Of a DNA stretch of 64,000 nucleotides, positions 12,061 to 23,319 are shown piece by piece; the first letter of the stretch is position 1, and each line of letters begins with the position of its first letter. Under the pieces are notes generated by a model. The model did not search any database and was not told the DNA's origin. It worked only from the letters and a program-made list of their open reading frames with translations. Position numbers and translations under genes: made by a program. The DNA lies in the NCBI RefSeq assembly GCF_017591425.1, contig NW_024467083.1, forward strand, positions 14,995,001 through 15,059,000. The letters run 5' to 3'. Source of the DNA: Ochotona curzoniae (lineage: Eukaryota > Chordata > Mammalia > Lagomorpha > Ochotonidae).

Positions 12061-12600
12061 CACCACTTTACATGAAAATTCCATAACACAAAATCAACAC
12101 TAGGAAGAAAAAAATGAAAAAATTACAATAACATGAATTTAAATAACATGCTACTAAATAACCAATGTGTTACTGAAGAACTGAAAAAAGAAAACAGAAA
12201 AACTTCTTGAGGCAATTGCTACTCTAGGACCTACATGTCACTGAAGAAATTAGTAAGGTCAAAACTTTTTGAAGAAATGAAAATAAAACAAAAATATCAG
12301 AACCTATTAGATGTAGCAAAAACAGTTTTGAGAGGGACATTTACAGCATCAGGTGCTTACAAAAACTAAATATCTCTGATAGATGATGTGATTATTCATC
12401 TCAAGAAAAAATGAACAAGAAAGGAGAAGAACCATAGCAAAAAATACAAGAAATTGAAACCAAAAATTGCAAATTGCAATAAAAAAAAATCCATTTTTAA
12501 GAGGAAGATCAAAACAAACTGTTAGCCAGAGTAGTAAAGAAAAGCAGGAGAGAAAAAGCAAGAAAAACTACAGATGAAAAAGCATCCTAAGAAACTAGTA
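12060..12600 (+). pseudogene. L1 ORF2 central fragment, inverted (plus)
   Basis: On plus, 12270-12368 reads as MKIKQKYQNLLDVAKTVLRG and onward, matching the region of L1 ORF2p between endonuclease and reverse transcriptase (YQNLWD...RGKF in the human protein). Adjacent lysine- and glutamate-rich sequence fits the same region. It is broken by stops and lies head-on to the L1 pieces on either side, which are on minus. Confidence 0.65.
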
Positions 12601-12604
12601 AGGT

Positions 12605-12917
12605 GACCTTTTCTGTCTAAATTGATTCATCATTCTGTGTTGTTCTTAATCTCTTTCCATATTTTTTACATCAAAATCTATATTGTCTGAAATAAGAATG
12701 GCTACATCACCTTGTTTTTCCTATTTGCCTGGGATATCTTTCTCCACCCTTCATTTTTAGTTTTCACATATCTTTGTTGGTGATATGTGTCTCCCATAAA
12801 CAATGGATAGAAAGATTTTCCTTTTTTAATCCAATCCGTTCATCTCTGACACTTGACTGAAGAGTTTAAGGCATTTACATTCAGTGCTGATATAGATAGG
12901 TAGTAATTCGGTCCCAT
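12605..12917 (-). pseudogene. L1 ORF2 start (endonuclease N-terminus), broken
   Basis: From the ATG at 12917 the minus strand reads MGPNYYLSISALNVNALNSS, clearly the conserved ORF2p start (LTLNINGLNSAIKRHR in human). Further on, 12640-12760 encodes a QGDVAILISDNIDF stretch matching AGVAILVSDKTDF of the endonuclease. Only about the first 100 residues remain before the junction with the inverted piece at about 12600, so the active site is incomplete. Confidence 0.85.
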
Positions 12918-13019
12918 CATTTTAGCAATGGGTTGTTCATTGCCTGATTTAGACTTCTTTTGCTGTTTAATTGTTGTCCAACTTGGGCTTGAGTTTTGGT
13001 AAAGGATGTTCATTTTCCC

Positions 13020-13935
13020 TGTCAATAGAACATCTTTAAGTACCAGTTGTAAAGTGGGTTTGGAACAATCAACTTCTTTCAGCTTTTCTTTACTGTGGAA
13101 GAATTTGATTTCATTTTCAAAGTCAAAGTAAAGCTGTGCTGGGTTAGTTTTTCTGAGCTGACTTTTGTTTTTTTCTTTTATAATCTGCAGTATATCCCTT
13201 CATTCTCTTCTGGCTACAGAGATTCCTTTGAGAGATCAACAGTGAATCTGATTGGGGTTCCTCTTTGCTAACTGAATGTTTCACACGCATATTTAAGGAT
13301 CCTGTCCTCATATTCAACCAAATAGACCTTGTTTGTGTCCTGGTGAAGATTTCTTTTGGTCAGCCCCATTGCAAGTTCTATGCCCAGTCTGTATTTTGTT
13401 TCAAATTCATCTTCCAAATTAAGGAAGTTTTCATTGAATACATCTTTAAGCTCAGTTTCTCTTTCTGTGCTTTTTGGAACTCCCAAAATCTTATATTTGT
13501 CTGTTTAATACTGCCCCTTAATTCTTTAATATTTTTCCTTAGCTCTACTCAGTTCCTATTCCAGCTTTAAAAATTTTTCCCCATTGTTGAAGGAAATGTC
13601 TTCCAAATCTAAGATTATTTCTTTTGCCGCACTCAATTGTTGAGACTTTCCACTGAATTTTTAGTTTGCTCCATTTTGTCTGTTTCTAACGTATCAGGTT
13701 TCATTTGATTTATTGCTGTTATTTCCCATATAACATATTCCTTCAAATCTTTGGACTCCTGTATGTGTTTCTCTCTGTTGTTATGAAACGTTATGGCAAG
13801 TGCTTTAAGTTCTGTATCCCCCATTTCCTCAATATCTGCCTCGGTTAACTCTGAGGCTGACAAAGATTTGCTCCTCTGCAGGAGAAGCATCAATAATACT
13901 CACTGTGCCACTGTCTCTTCTTTTGCTCCTAGTCA
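13020..13935 (-). pseudogene. L1 ORF1, broken
   Basis: Read on minus: 13893-13633 encodes a charged helical, coiled-coil-like region with many E and K residues. 13486-13268 begins MGVPKSTERETELKD, matching the conserved IGVPE start of the ORF1p RNA-binding domain. 13220-13020 encodes ARRE followed by a stop where tryptophan is expected, then RDILQIIKEKN and the C-terminal domain to LLTGKM. ORF1p is the L1 nucleic-acid-binding chaperone; the stop and frame breaks make this copy dead. The ORF2 start lies about 100 bases downstream on minus, as in intact L1. Confidence 0.85.
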
Positions 13936-14500
13936 TTGCCAACTGTCTTCCCTGTGGGACCAGTGCAATGGGTTAAGGCAGAAATGAGCTTGTTCCTGGC
14001 TTAGTGTATGCAAAGCTCAATGTTGTGGCTCCAGCCTCTATAGCCCTTTCTACAGTACACAAAATGGCACCTTTTGTGGAACTGGTAGTGATCTGAGGTG
14101 TGAAATCCACCAGTCTTTGCACCTGTCTGCTTGGGCTCTGCCACTCTGTCTCTGCTCATGGTTATATTAAACCAATCAGCAATATGGACATTTCTATGCC
14201 TGGGTTCTCTTTCTTAACTCCCAGCTTACTCTCCTTCCCATCTGGTCAGTGGTGGGATTCCATTCACCAATCTCCACTGGAGTCATTGCATCACTGCTCT
14301 GCTATTTTCATTAATTCACCATATCCGTAGATCTCAAGCTGTTCCTCTGCCATCAGCCTGTCCTATCCTATCTCCAGGTTCGTGCCCTCTCTGCTTCACC
14401 CTGGGTAATGTTTTTCCATCTTTAAAAATGTATCTTTACTTCATTCCACCATCTTTTTTCTTCACAAACTTCTATAGTATGTGTGCAAGTTGCATTCACT
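13936..14500 (-). mobile_element. Probable L1 5'UTR, minus
   Basis: Sequence upstream (on minus) of ORF1, more balanced in composition, ending near a CCACCATCTTTTTTC motif at 14446-14460. It is assigned by position relative to ORF1; I do not recall the lagomorph 5'UTR consensus well enough to fix the edge. Confidence 0.5.
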
Positions 14501-15260
14501 GGTATATGCATTGGCTGGTGGAGGTAAAGACTTAAACTGACTCTGCACTAGCTGACTCATGCAAGAGTCAAGTCTGACGTCACTAAGGCAGGCTTTCTTG
14601 AGGGACTCCACACCTAATGACTGGATTCTAACTCTGGTCATAGGGAAAAATCACAAGATATGTGGTAGAACATTAGATTGCATGTATCAGGACTGGTCCT
14701 TCCCAGTTGCTGATGCATATGCATTGTATACATGGCCAGATGCACACAGCAGGCATGAAAGCCAGCTCATGTAGTCCAGTACAGGACATCAACTGCCTTG
14801 TCAGGTGGTGGAAAGCAGAGCAGATTGGATCATTCTCCTGACCAAGTTTTATGGCATGTCCCTGGTCCATGAATGCACTAAGGTGGACCTGATCAGCCAA
14901 TAGATGTTGGATTTTCTCAGCCCTGATACAATAAAGCCAACATTGTCTCAAAACTATCAAAACCACTCAGGTAATGTCCATGGAACATTCTTTCCCACAT
15001 TGGGGTCTTTAAGGTGACATCAAATCACTGTTCCCGATCTCCAGGTATGATACAGGATGCAGGCAATGAGTATGTTCCTCTCCTCCAATCATTGAGATCA
15101 CAGGTGGGGAAAAAAACAGAAACATTCGCCCCACTCACTTTTTTCATACCTTGACCCTGCTCTCTCCAATCAGAGACACAGACACAAGTGGTTGTGCACC
15201 CCTCTCAACTATGCAAATAATATTGAAATTTAAATTAGATTAAATTTTTTTAAAACGTAA
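14500..15260. mobile_element. Unclassified repeat-like segment
   Basis: Non-coding, moderately G+C-rich. It ends with CTCAACTATGCAAATAATATTG and an A/T-rich run (15205-15270). The same kind of end occurs at 57025-57070 (CTCCACTATGCAAACAGTATTT), suggesting a shared repeat family. It could also be a further part of the adjoining L1 5'UTR. Confidence 0.35.
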
Positions 15261-15524
15261 AAGAAAAAAGTCACTGATGACTTATTAATGCCCAACATCT
15301 TGTGTTGATTGAAATAAAGAAATATTTTCTAAGAAGTTTCTTAAAAGTCACTGAAGATGCATTCTTTTAGGACCCTGATATTTGGTTATACAAAAATAGA
15401 TTAGATTGTGTATGAAAGTAGTATTTCTCTCATAGTAAAGCAAATAACCTTAAGACAGATAATACAGCTTACTGTAAGTGAATGAAATATTCCCACTACA
15501 AGTATATTTAATGCTTTATTTTAT

Positions 15525-15775
15525 CTGAAATACAAATAAGTAGAAAGATATAGAGAGATCTTCCATATATTGGTTTACACTCAAAATGACCAAAAAGTCA
15601 GTCAGGCTGAAGGCAGGATTCTATAACCCAATGTGGGTCTACCATGTGTATGGCAGGGGCCCAAATCCATGGGCCATATTTACTGTTTTCACTGGTACAT
15701 TAGCAGGGACCTACACTGGGAATGGTAAGACTCAAAATGTTACCCCTGTGGAAAGCTGGTATGAAACTGTGCCAT
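15525..15775 (-). mobile_element. Old CSINE, minus
   Basis: GAGAGATCTTCCATATATTGGTTTACACTC, GGCAGGATTC and GGGTCTACCATGTG, then GGGCCCAAATCCATGGGCC and CATTAGCAGGGACC, follow the family order in reverse complement. Highly diverged; the frame at 15586-15954 runs over it by chance. Confidence 0.65.
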
Positions 15776-16095
15776 ATTATTGGCTCCTGCCACGATCTTT
15801 GCTATTAGACTATGTAAGATGTTATATTAGAGTATATACTTATATGAATCTCTTTTTTTTAATGACACAATGCATGTGTGAACTCATAAAGACCGCAGCC
15901 TCCATGTTCCCTGATCAACTCCATGCAGGTCATCTTCACTCATACTTCACGTAGCGCTCATAGCTACCGCATATTCTGCAAGTGGATTTGAGTTAATATT
16001 TTCACTCTAAACTCAGCTTTACTTGGCAAGAATTCACCTAAGCCAATAATTTAGATATTTTTCTTTTCCTCGCATGCCATTTTCGTTCCATAATT

Positions 16096-16425
16096 ACAAT
16101 GGCCTTAAAAATTTTTATTTACTTCTTTGAAAGGCAAAGTGATACACAGAGACAGAGACACACAGAGGAAAAAAGGAAATAAATATACTGTGGTTCCTTC
16201 TCCAGACAGCTGCAATGACTAGTGTTGGACCAGGCTACAGAGAGCAGGCAGGTACTCCATCCTGGTCTCCCTCAGGTAGGTGAGAGACCCAGGAACATGC
16301 ACCATTTTCTGATGTCTTCTCAGGAGCAACCTCAGGAATCGATCAGAAGCAGACCAGGCATGACTCGTCCCTTCTCTTAAATGAGATGCTGGCAGTTCAA
16401 GCAGCAGTTTTGTTTGAGGAACCCA
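16096..16425 (-). mobile_element. Old CSINE of the AAAGGCAGAG-tailed subtype, minus
   Basis: The left edge AAAATTTTTATTTACTTCTTTGAAAGGCAAAG is the reversed tail of the older CSINE subtype. The purine run and CAGCTGCAATG follow. The right part is poorly preserved. Confidence 0.55.
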
Positions 16426-16760
16426 CCAGAACCAGTGACTTGTTCTTTATCCAGGTTTTTCCTCATTTTGTTAGTTTTCCATACTGTGGTGTGAACAGTG
16501 AATTTTATTAACATTTTCATGTCATTGAATGACCCCTTACAGTAACTTTGGTCATTATATATTTTTTAGTCATTGCTTTATCAGCCTAAAATGTCTTATT
16601 TCCTGTTTTTTTCTTTCTTTACCTTTTTTGAAACTATAGTACCATTTTCATTTTAATGATTTATTGACATTGTTCACATGGTTTCTAAGATTTCCTGGAT
16701 ATTTTGTAAGAAATATGGTGTATTTTTTCCATAAGTGAGTTAACATAGTCTTAGTGAAGT

Positions 16761-17230
16761 TGTCGACACCAGGTCTGGCAGTGTATAGGATGAGGAATTG
16801 CCAAAACACCAAAGTAAGTCAGTTGCTGAGCTTGCTATGCAATCAGTGACCCACTTGTTATCTTTGTAACCTTCAGCAATTCCTTAATCTGTAACTGCTG
16901 ACACTGTTACATAGTACTCTGCTGTCTCAGTACCTGCAGCCTAGGTGATTATGCAGTGTGTCTCCCCTTGACCTCTCCTGTACCTGTGCAGCAACACCAG
17001 CTTTACTGCTACCTTCACCCTGCCTTAGGGGCAGCTTCAGGTTTCACTGGTACCTGCACTTTCTTAATCAACAAACCATTGGGAAAAGGGACCTCTGTGT
17101 GGCAGGGGAAAAAGGAGATGAATTCCTAAGGCTGGCACCTGCTTCTACCTGCTGGTCACCACACTTGAGATAGTGTCAATAAATACCTGATTTTCTCCTG
17201 TCTCCCCATCTCTGTGTCCATGTTTTGTCA
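16761..17230 (+). mobile_element. Candidate solo LTR
   Basis: It begins TGTCGACACC and is G+C-rich relative to its flanks. It contains an AATAAA signal in GTCAATAAATACC (about 17176-17190), followed by pyrimidine- and GT-rich sequence such as a polyadenylation site needs. The order fits an LTR's U3, R and short U5. No second LTR or internal genes are present, and I cannot find a convincing short target duplication. Confidence 0.4.
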
Positions 17231-17239
17231 GGCAGTTTC

Positions 17240-18118
17240 TTTTATGTTTTATGTGTGTTTCTTTCTCACATATCCAATATGCAAACTGGAGAAAGAATGA
17301 GATTTTTAAGTGCATTTTAGAAATTATTTTAAAAGACAAGGAACTACCACAATCCTACTATATGGATAATGAACATTCTAAAAAGATAATTTAACTCATT
17401 GTTAAAATATCTAAATTATTGCATGTTACAGGATATTTAAACCTATAAATCTCTTCAGAACTTGAGGGAGGAAAAATAGTAGTTAACTTTGCATTAAAGG
17501 TAAAAAGAACTTACCCAAGAAATGTTGAATAGAGCAATGATTTAAAAACAATCTTAAATTATGGGGATAAATATTTTACTTTTTTCTCTTTCATATGAAC
17601 TGCATGAATTAGGCCAATAGTTCATACATCTGAGTTTCCTTACATGTGAAATGAAAAGCATGATGAAATTTTATTTTATTGCTGATATGGGTACACCAAG
17701 GAAAAAAAGGTACAAAAACATCACCAAGTGAAGAATGCTCAATTAGTGATAGTACTGATTATTATCAAAGGCTAAATAGTAATCAGGAAATCTTGGGATG
17801 TTTCAATTACTAACACTCCAACCTCAAAGTCTAATAATCCTACAATAGCAGAAGAGAAAGAGAAGAGTGAGAGGAATAGAGGAAAGGGAGATTTATTCTG
17901 CACAGGCTGATCCTGTCTCTTGACTGGAGGAAGTATACATTTTATACACACACACATGCACACAATGTATGTATAATCATACCGTATATATATTAATTTT
18001 ATTGCTCCATTTAAGGTGTTGAAACTTATTTATTTTAATCAGGTATTTATTCAAACCCAGACATTTTCCTGAAACAAGGATCAGTCCTCCAAAACAATTT
18101 CCTTTGCATTCCACTATG
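17240..18118. other. AT-rich single-copy DNA with a possible MIR tail
   Basis: No gene. 17600-17680 (AGGCCAATAGTTCATACATCTGAGTTTCC, then ACATGTGAAATG) resembles the 3' half of a MIR on plus, weakly. A short CA tract lies at 17947-17962. Confidence 0.35.
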
Positions 18119-18480
18119 AACTCAGAAATATTTTTTAAAGATTAATTTTTAAAAATTTTATTGGGAATTCAGATATACAGAGAGGAGGAAAAACAGAGAG
18201 GAAGATCTTCCATTCCCTGATTCAGTTTCCCACACGGCCACAACAGCCAGAGCTATTCTGATCCGAAGCCAGGAGCCAGAAGCCTTTTTAGGTCTCCTAC
18301 GTGGGTGCAGGGATCCAAGGCTTTGGCCCATCCTAGACTGCTTTCCCAGGCCAAAAGCAGGGATCTTGGTAGGAAGTGGGGCTGCCGGGATTAGAACCCG
18401 GGCTCATATGGGATCCTGGCGCATGCAAAGCGAGGACTTTAGCCATTAAGCTATAGCTCCAGATTCAACTCAGAAATATT
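18119..18480 (-). mobile_element. CSINE (minus) with 14-bp target duplication
   Basis: The element occupies about 18133-18466 on minus and is flanked by AACTCAGAAATATT at 18119-18132 and 18467-18480, a perfect duplication. Body blocks (CCCATATGAGCCC, GGCCTGGGAAAGCAGTCTAGG) are well preserved, with a slightly expanded T/A region at the tail. Confidence 0.95.
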
Positions 18481-18599
18481 CTAACAGAAGATTTTTGAAG
18501 TATCAAGTACATGTGTTTCTATCATCATCAATGCATACATTTCTCCAAAAGTAATATTTTAATATGCAAGATGAATAACATGTCGGTCGGTGGATGGTT

Positions 18600-18910
18600 T
18601 GCCAACCTGGAACATTTTGGGAAATCATCAATTTTGAATGTTTATTACAGGGTGGGTTACTCAACTTGGAAAGGCCAAATGTTGAACTGAATACTCCAAG
18701 TTCTGGCTCTTCTGCTTCTGCAAAGTGTGAGAACCCTGAGAAGCAGTAAGTGATTGCTCCAGAAATCAGGACCCTGCCACTCAGGTTGGGTGCTTGGATG
18801 GATCCACTGCTCTCTAGTTTAAGCCATGTCCATCCTGAAGTGAAATGGGCCTTTGGGCCATAAATCAGTCAAAGGAAAGTCAGTCTCTTTCTCTCAGAGA
18901 GAAAGCAAAG
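18600..18910 (+). mobile_element. Old CSINE subtype, plus
   Basis: GAAGCAGTAAGTGATTGCTCCAG, CAGGACCCTGCCACTCAGG and GGGCCATAAATCAGT, then TCTCTTTCTCTCAGAGAG, match the order of the older subtype that carries GGCAGCAGTGATGGCTC. Strongly diverged. Confidence 0.5.
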
Positions 18911-19468
18911 AAACAACACGTATACTTCCTTTCTCCTTCTTCAACCGCACAGGGATCTATCCTTTCATGGACAACTTTCCTGAAACATTTTGTCTGTCTA
19001 TCTTTAATCTCTGATTTTTTTTTTCTGACTGCTTTTCAAATCATCTCTGTATTCTGGCTTGTGGTCCCGTTTTTGTACGATGCTTCAAGCATTTTAGATG
19101 TGGGAAAGATTATGAAATTGGTTATATGGGCTTGCTCAAAGCCATAAACCACCTTTTTAATCATTCAGCAAAGTAGTTTGTAATTGAATATAGTCCTCAC
19201 TCAGTATCTGCTACAGATAAGTGCAGGGACACAACTTATTCAATAATTTCTCCTCTGATGAAACTATATTTCAAATAGATAAAGGTATCAGAGAAAAAAA
19301 TCACAAAATATGTTTGGAGGATTTTTACTCATACACATTGTGTTTTATCCAAATAATTAATAAAATCTTTCCAGGTATCTTGGTTGCTAACTTCCTGCCT
19401 CATCCCCTCAACCAGGGTCCCACTAACATTTCGTCATATTTTTTTCACTACGAAGACATTATTATTTG
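18911..19468. other. AT-rich spacer
   Basis: No gene or repeat recognised; the two short plus frames at 18845-19147 and 19221-19487 are uninformative. Confidence 0.4.
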
Positions 19469-19469
19469 T

Positions 19470-19730
19470 CTTTCAGAGTACATTTAAGGCACACATTACA
19501 AATATTTGGGGTACAATTGATTCCAAAGAGTGTTTTCAAGGGTTAATTGAATAAAAAGACTATGTTCTTCTTCTCAAAAATTTGTATATCTTTGTTTTTT
19601 GTTTTGCTTTTTACTATAAGAACCGTGTAAGTGTCATGTGAAAATGAGCTGTAACAAGGGAGACTCTATGGCTTCCCATTACTTTCCAAGTTCTGTAAAA
19701 GAAAATAATACAAAGTTGTGAGAGAAAATA
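19470..19730 (+). repeat. Direct duplication, copy 1
   Basis: It aligns by eye with 21085-21335. Shared anchors in order: CAAATATTTGGGG, GGTTAATTGAATAAAAA, TCACATGAAAATAAGCTGTAACAA (GTCATGTGAAAATGAGCTG here) and TTCCAAGTTCT, then AAAGAAA. Not coding. Confidence 0.85.
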
Positions 19731-21084
19731 GTAGATCTGATCTTTATGAGGAATTGCCATATGTGCTTTCCTCTCTTGTGAGTCTTGGAAATGGAGGGTG
19801 ACAGGTGTCCTCCCCCACCTTAATGCCAGTTAACAGGGAGCTTTGTCATCGCAAGTCTGGCCAAAAACAGAGAACAAAGAACATAAATCCTGATTCCAAT
19901 TGTAGAAACAGCATATATATTTAATTCCAAGCATTTTTATTGTCTCTGTGCATTTATGCCACCTGCAGACAACTGCTTACATTGCTAACCATCAGCTCAC
20001 GTATTTCCACTAACATTTAAGTAGATAGGTGTTAAAAAGGGTAAAGACTTTTTGAAAAACCCAAACAACCAATTATATAATCTGTCTACACAATTTCAAC
20101 TGGCTAGATCATAGAAGAAGCTTAATGTGCTGATGAGATGATTTACAATCTAGCTCCTGCCCTGTCAGGGATACTGAGATAGAAATTCTTCTATATTCAG
20201 AGTGCGACAGACAGATAGGTATTTAGCTGGGTAAAAAGAAGTTAATTTCCTTCACCCGTAGTGCCAGAAAGGGTGGGCATTTCATTCGGCTGATTTGCTT
20301 TTATGCACTCACGCTGAGGTCGAAAAGTACAAATGTAGAATAATAAAGCAATGATAACAGCTATGTTCCATTTTCTTTTTCTATCTTAATAGCTCCAGGT
20401 AGGTAATTTTACTATGTGTATAAATCATTAGTCTTCGGCAGTCGCCTTGTTCGCTAGTAATTCCTAGGCTCCAAAGCAGTTCTCTTTTGCTGAGAGCCAT
20501 TCCTGTTAGTCTCTGGAGTGATGGCAGGGGTGAGGGAGGATTCAAATTAGCTGCAGGTACATTTATTGCTGTTATTCAGGCATAATACCACAATGACAAA
20601 GACAGCATTCCCCAGTCAAATACTAGCATACAATTGTCCTGTATGAGTAAAAAATAATAAAAGAAAAAAATAAAAACAAAAACTACTGCATTATAAATAT
20701 ATTTGATCACAATAATGCAAATTGAGCCTTTTTTACAGATTTTTTGACCATTCCAATCCTACTATTGAAAACTAAAATCAATTTTCTCCCTCATATCTAA
20801 AAAAATGATGAAAAAAATATTTTATAGAGGAGTCAAGAAGGAAAGTCTATGCAATAGATTTGTCCAAATGGGGTTAAATGAAATACCAAATGAATCTCAA
20901 GGGTTTAATTGATTTACTAAGCCACTTTAATCAGAAATGTTATGAAGGGAAAATTAATAGTAATCCATAGAACCTGAGTAGGTCATGTAAACTTCCTTTG
21001 CCCACTGTATGTCTGTAACCATGGTTAACTAAGATTTAATATTATTGTTTCTATAATATTTGTGCTCCTGCAAATTGCAAATAT
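19731..21084. other. Single-copy DNA between the duplicated blocks
   Basis: No gene. 20190-20600 is non-repetitive and contains several CpG sites in an otherwise AT-rich, CpG-poor area, plus an ATTAGCTGCAGGTACATTTATTG motif block. It is the best-looking candidate cis-regulatory element in the window, by composition only. Confidence 0.35.
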
Positions 21085-21335
21085 TTAGAGTACAATTGAC
21101 ACATATTGCAAATATTTGGGGGACAATTAACTCTAGAGAATATTTTAAAGGTTAATTGAATAAAAAAGAATAATATTTTCTTTTCAAAGTTGTATCTTTT
21201 TTATTTAATTCTTTTTTATTTTCTTGCTATAGGAGGCATATAACTATCACATGAAAATAAGCTGTAACAAAGGGGATTCTGGCTTTCTATTACATTCCAA
21301 GTTCTATAAAAGAAATTAATACTAAGTTATAAAAT
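21085..21335 (+). repeat. Direct duplication, copy 2
   Basis: Partner of 19470-19730, same orientation, about 1.6 kb downstream. It is preceded by a partial extra copy of its own start (GCAAATATTTAGAGTACAATT at 21077-21097), a short internal tandem repeat. Confidence 0.85.
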
Positions 21336-21737
21336 AAAATAAATAAAAGCTACTTCCATACATAGCATAGCAGAGGAAGCAAATAAAAAGATGTATTGAA
21401 TTGATGCCAAGGTACCTAGTGAGCAAAAACTAGGAATGTAAATGACTAAAGGAACTGAGAGATAAACCACAGGTATAAACAATCATAGTGCTGATAAGAA
21501 TGACTTTGCTTAAACTAATCCCTGTTCAAAAAACAAAAAACAAAAACACAGGATTTTGGCAAATTTCAGTCTTTGATGGTATCACACTATCCCTTAGCAC
21601 CTTCTATTCCAGTTAGAGATGAAACTCCTATTGAACAGTTTACAATGTGCTGTGTTTGTCATACTTACAAGTCTGCTCATTGTTTTTTTTTTTCAATTTC
21701 ACATTTGAGATAAGTGCAGTGAGTGAAATGAACTTCT
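21336..21737. other. AT-rich spacer
   Basis: Nothing recognised. Confidence 0.4.
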
Positions 21738-22103
21738 GATCTCATATTTTTTTTAAGATTTATTTATTCTTTATTACAAAGTCAGATATACAGAGAGGAG
21801 GAGAGACAGAGAGGAAGATCTTCCGTCCGATGATTCACTCCCCAAGTGAGCACAACAGCTGGTACTGTGCCAATCCGAAGCCGGGAACCAGGAGCTTCTT
21901 CCAGGTATCCCACACGGGTGCAGGGTCCCAGAGCTTTGGGCCATCCTCGACTGCTTTCCCAGGCCACAAGCAGGGAGCTGTATGGGAAGTGGAGCTGCCA
22001 GGATTAGAACCAGCGCCCATATGGGATCCCGGGGCGTTCAAGGTGAGGACTTCAGCAGCTAGGCCACGCCACCGGACCCAGATCTCATATGATCTCATAT
22101 TTT
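21738..22103 (-). mobile_element. Young CSINE (minus) with target duplication
   Basis: Full length on minus, from GGGTCCGGTGGCGTGGCC at about 22080 to a poly(A) read as T-run at 21748. GATCTCATAT flanks it at 21738-21747 on the left and occurs twice in tandem on the right (22081-22090, 22091-22100). Retained CpG dinucleotides in the head (GGTGGCGTGG) support a fairly recent insertion. Confidence 0.97.
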
Positions 22104-22350
22104 TGGTTGAATTTTTCCCTTTCCTGCAGATATGATTACCTTATGTGGGAGGAGAGGCTATGGAAGAGGCGTGCCATCTCAACATCGTGTCCCATTGTCT
22201 TAAAAATTGATCAGGACAAAAACATAGCAAGCACAGACTAAAATTAGATAGTACTACCATTTGCTGACTATGAAAATCTTCAAAAGTAGTCAGGGCAAAA
22301 TGGATTCTTACATAATATATCCCTGAGGGATCAATTTAGGTTTCCATCAA

Positions 22351-22692
22351 TGGGCCTGGCACAGTGGCCTAGGGGCTAAAGTCCTAGCCTTCAACGCAGC
22401 AGGATCCCATATGGGCACTGTTTCTAGTCCCAGCAACTCTGCTTCCCATCCAGCTCCCTGCTTGTGGCCTGGGAAAGCAGTTGAGGATGGCCCAAAGTCT
22501 TGGGATCCTGCAACCGTGTGGGAGACCCGAAAGAGCTCCTGGCTCTTGGCTTCGAATTGGCTCTGCTCCAGCTGTTGTGGCCGCTTGGGGAGTGAATCAT
22601 CAAACAGAAGATCTTCCTCTCTGTCTCTCCTCCTCTCTGCATACCTGACTTTGCAATAAAAATAAACAAATCTTTTAAAAAAAAAAAGTTTC
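22351..22692 (+). mobile_element. CSINE, full length
   Basis: Starts GGGCCTGGCACAGTGGCCTAG, keeps GGATCCCATATGGGCACTG and all later blocks, and ends AATAAAAATAAAC followed by a poly(A) tract at about 22676-22687. The open frames on both strands here (up to 138 codons) are read-through of this SINE. Confidence 0.97.
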
Positions 22693-23318
22693 CGGTAACT
22701 GATGGTCTGGTCTGGTCCACCCACCTTCTTACCCTCTACCTCTTTGATTCTTCTCTGAGACAAATGTCATGCTTGAGAACAACCCTTGCCTTACTTGACA
22801 CATTGCTCTGGTAAGAGCTCATCTCACTCTTGTAAGAATCACTTCGGGGCTGTAATACACGATGTTTACAACTACTGTGTTTTGTGGAGCTTTCTGAAAT
22901 TTATTGCTATTATGCTCATGGTTTGTCTAAACATAAAAACAAACTGAATTTGCTAACGTATACTTCTACCAGAATTCACAGATATTTTCATCAAACGTGT
23001 CTTATTTTATAATTAAGCATCCCTCTGGAAAACCTGATAGCACTTTGCGAGTTTCAACCTAAACTGTATCTTCCTGAAGAAGATGAAAGGTAAATCTGTG
23101 TAGGGCAGTGGCTTCTCCCATGCCCTTGGGACTTTTTCCCGAAAACTAAGAATTATCCAATATATGAGACTGCCTCTGTAAAGAATAAAATAAAGACACA
23201 TAAACTATATCTTAGGAAAAAACTGACTTGCTATTAATTTACATCTCTTCCCATCAATGTTATATATCTAGTAGTTGTGAAAATATTCACACTTGCTAAT
23301 GAAAATTCCAAATTATAA
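22693..23318. other. Single-copy DNA
   Basis: No gene recognised. A 62-codon minus frame at 23013-23201 has no protein-like features. Confidence 0.4.
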
Positions 23319-23319
23319 A

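Noticed and set aside
22347..22763. 138-codon minus frame as a gene
   Set aside because: It is translation through a full-length CSINE and its flanks; similar frames appear over nearly every CSINE in the window.
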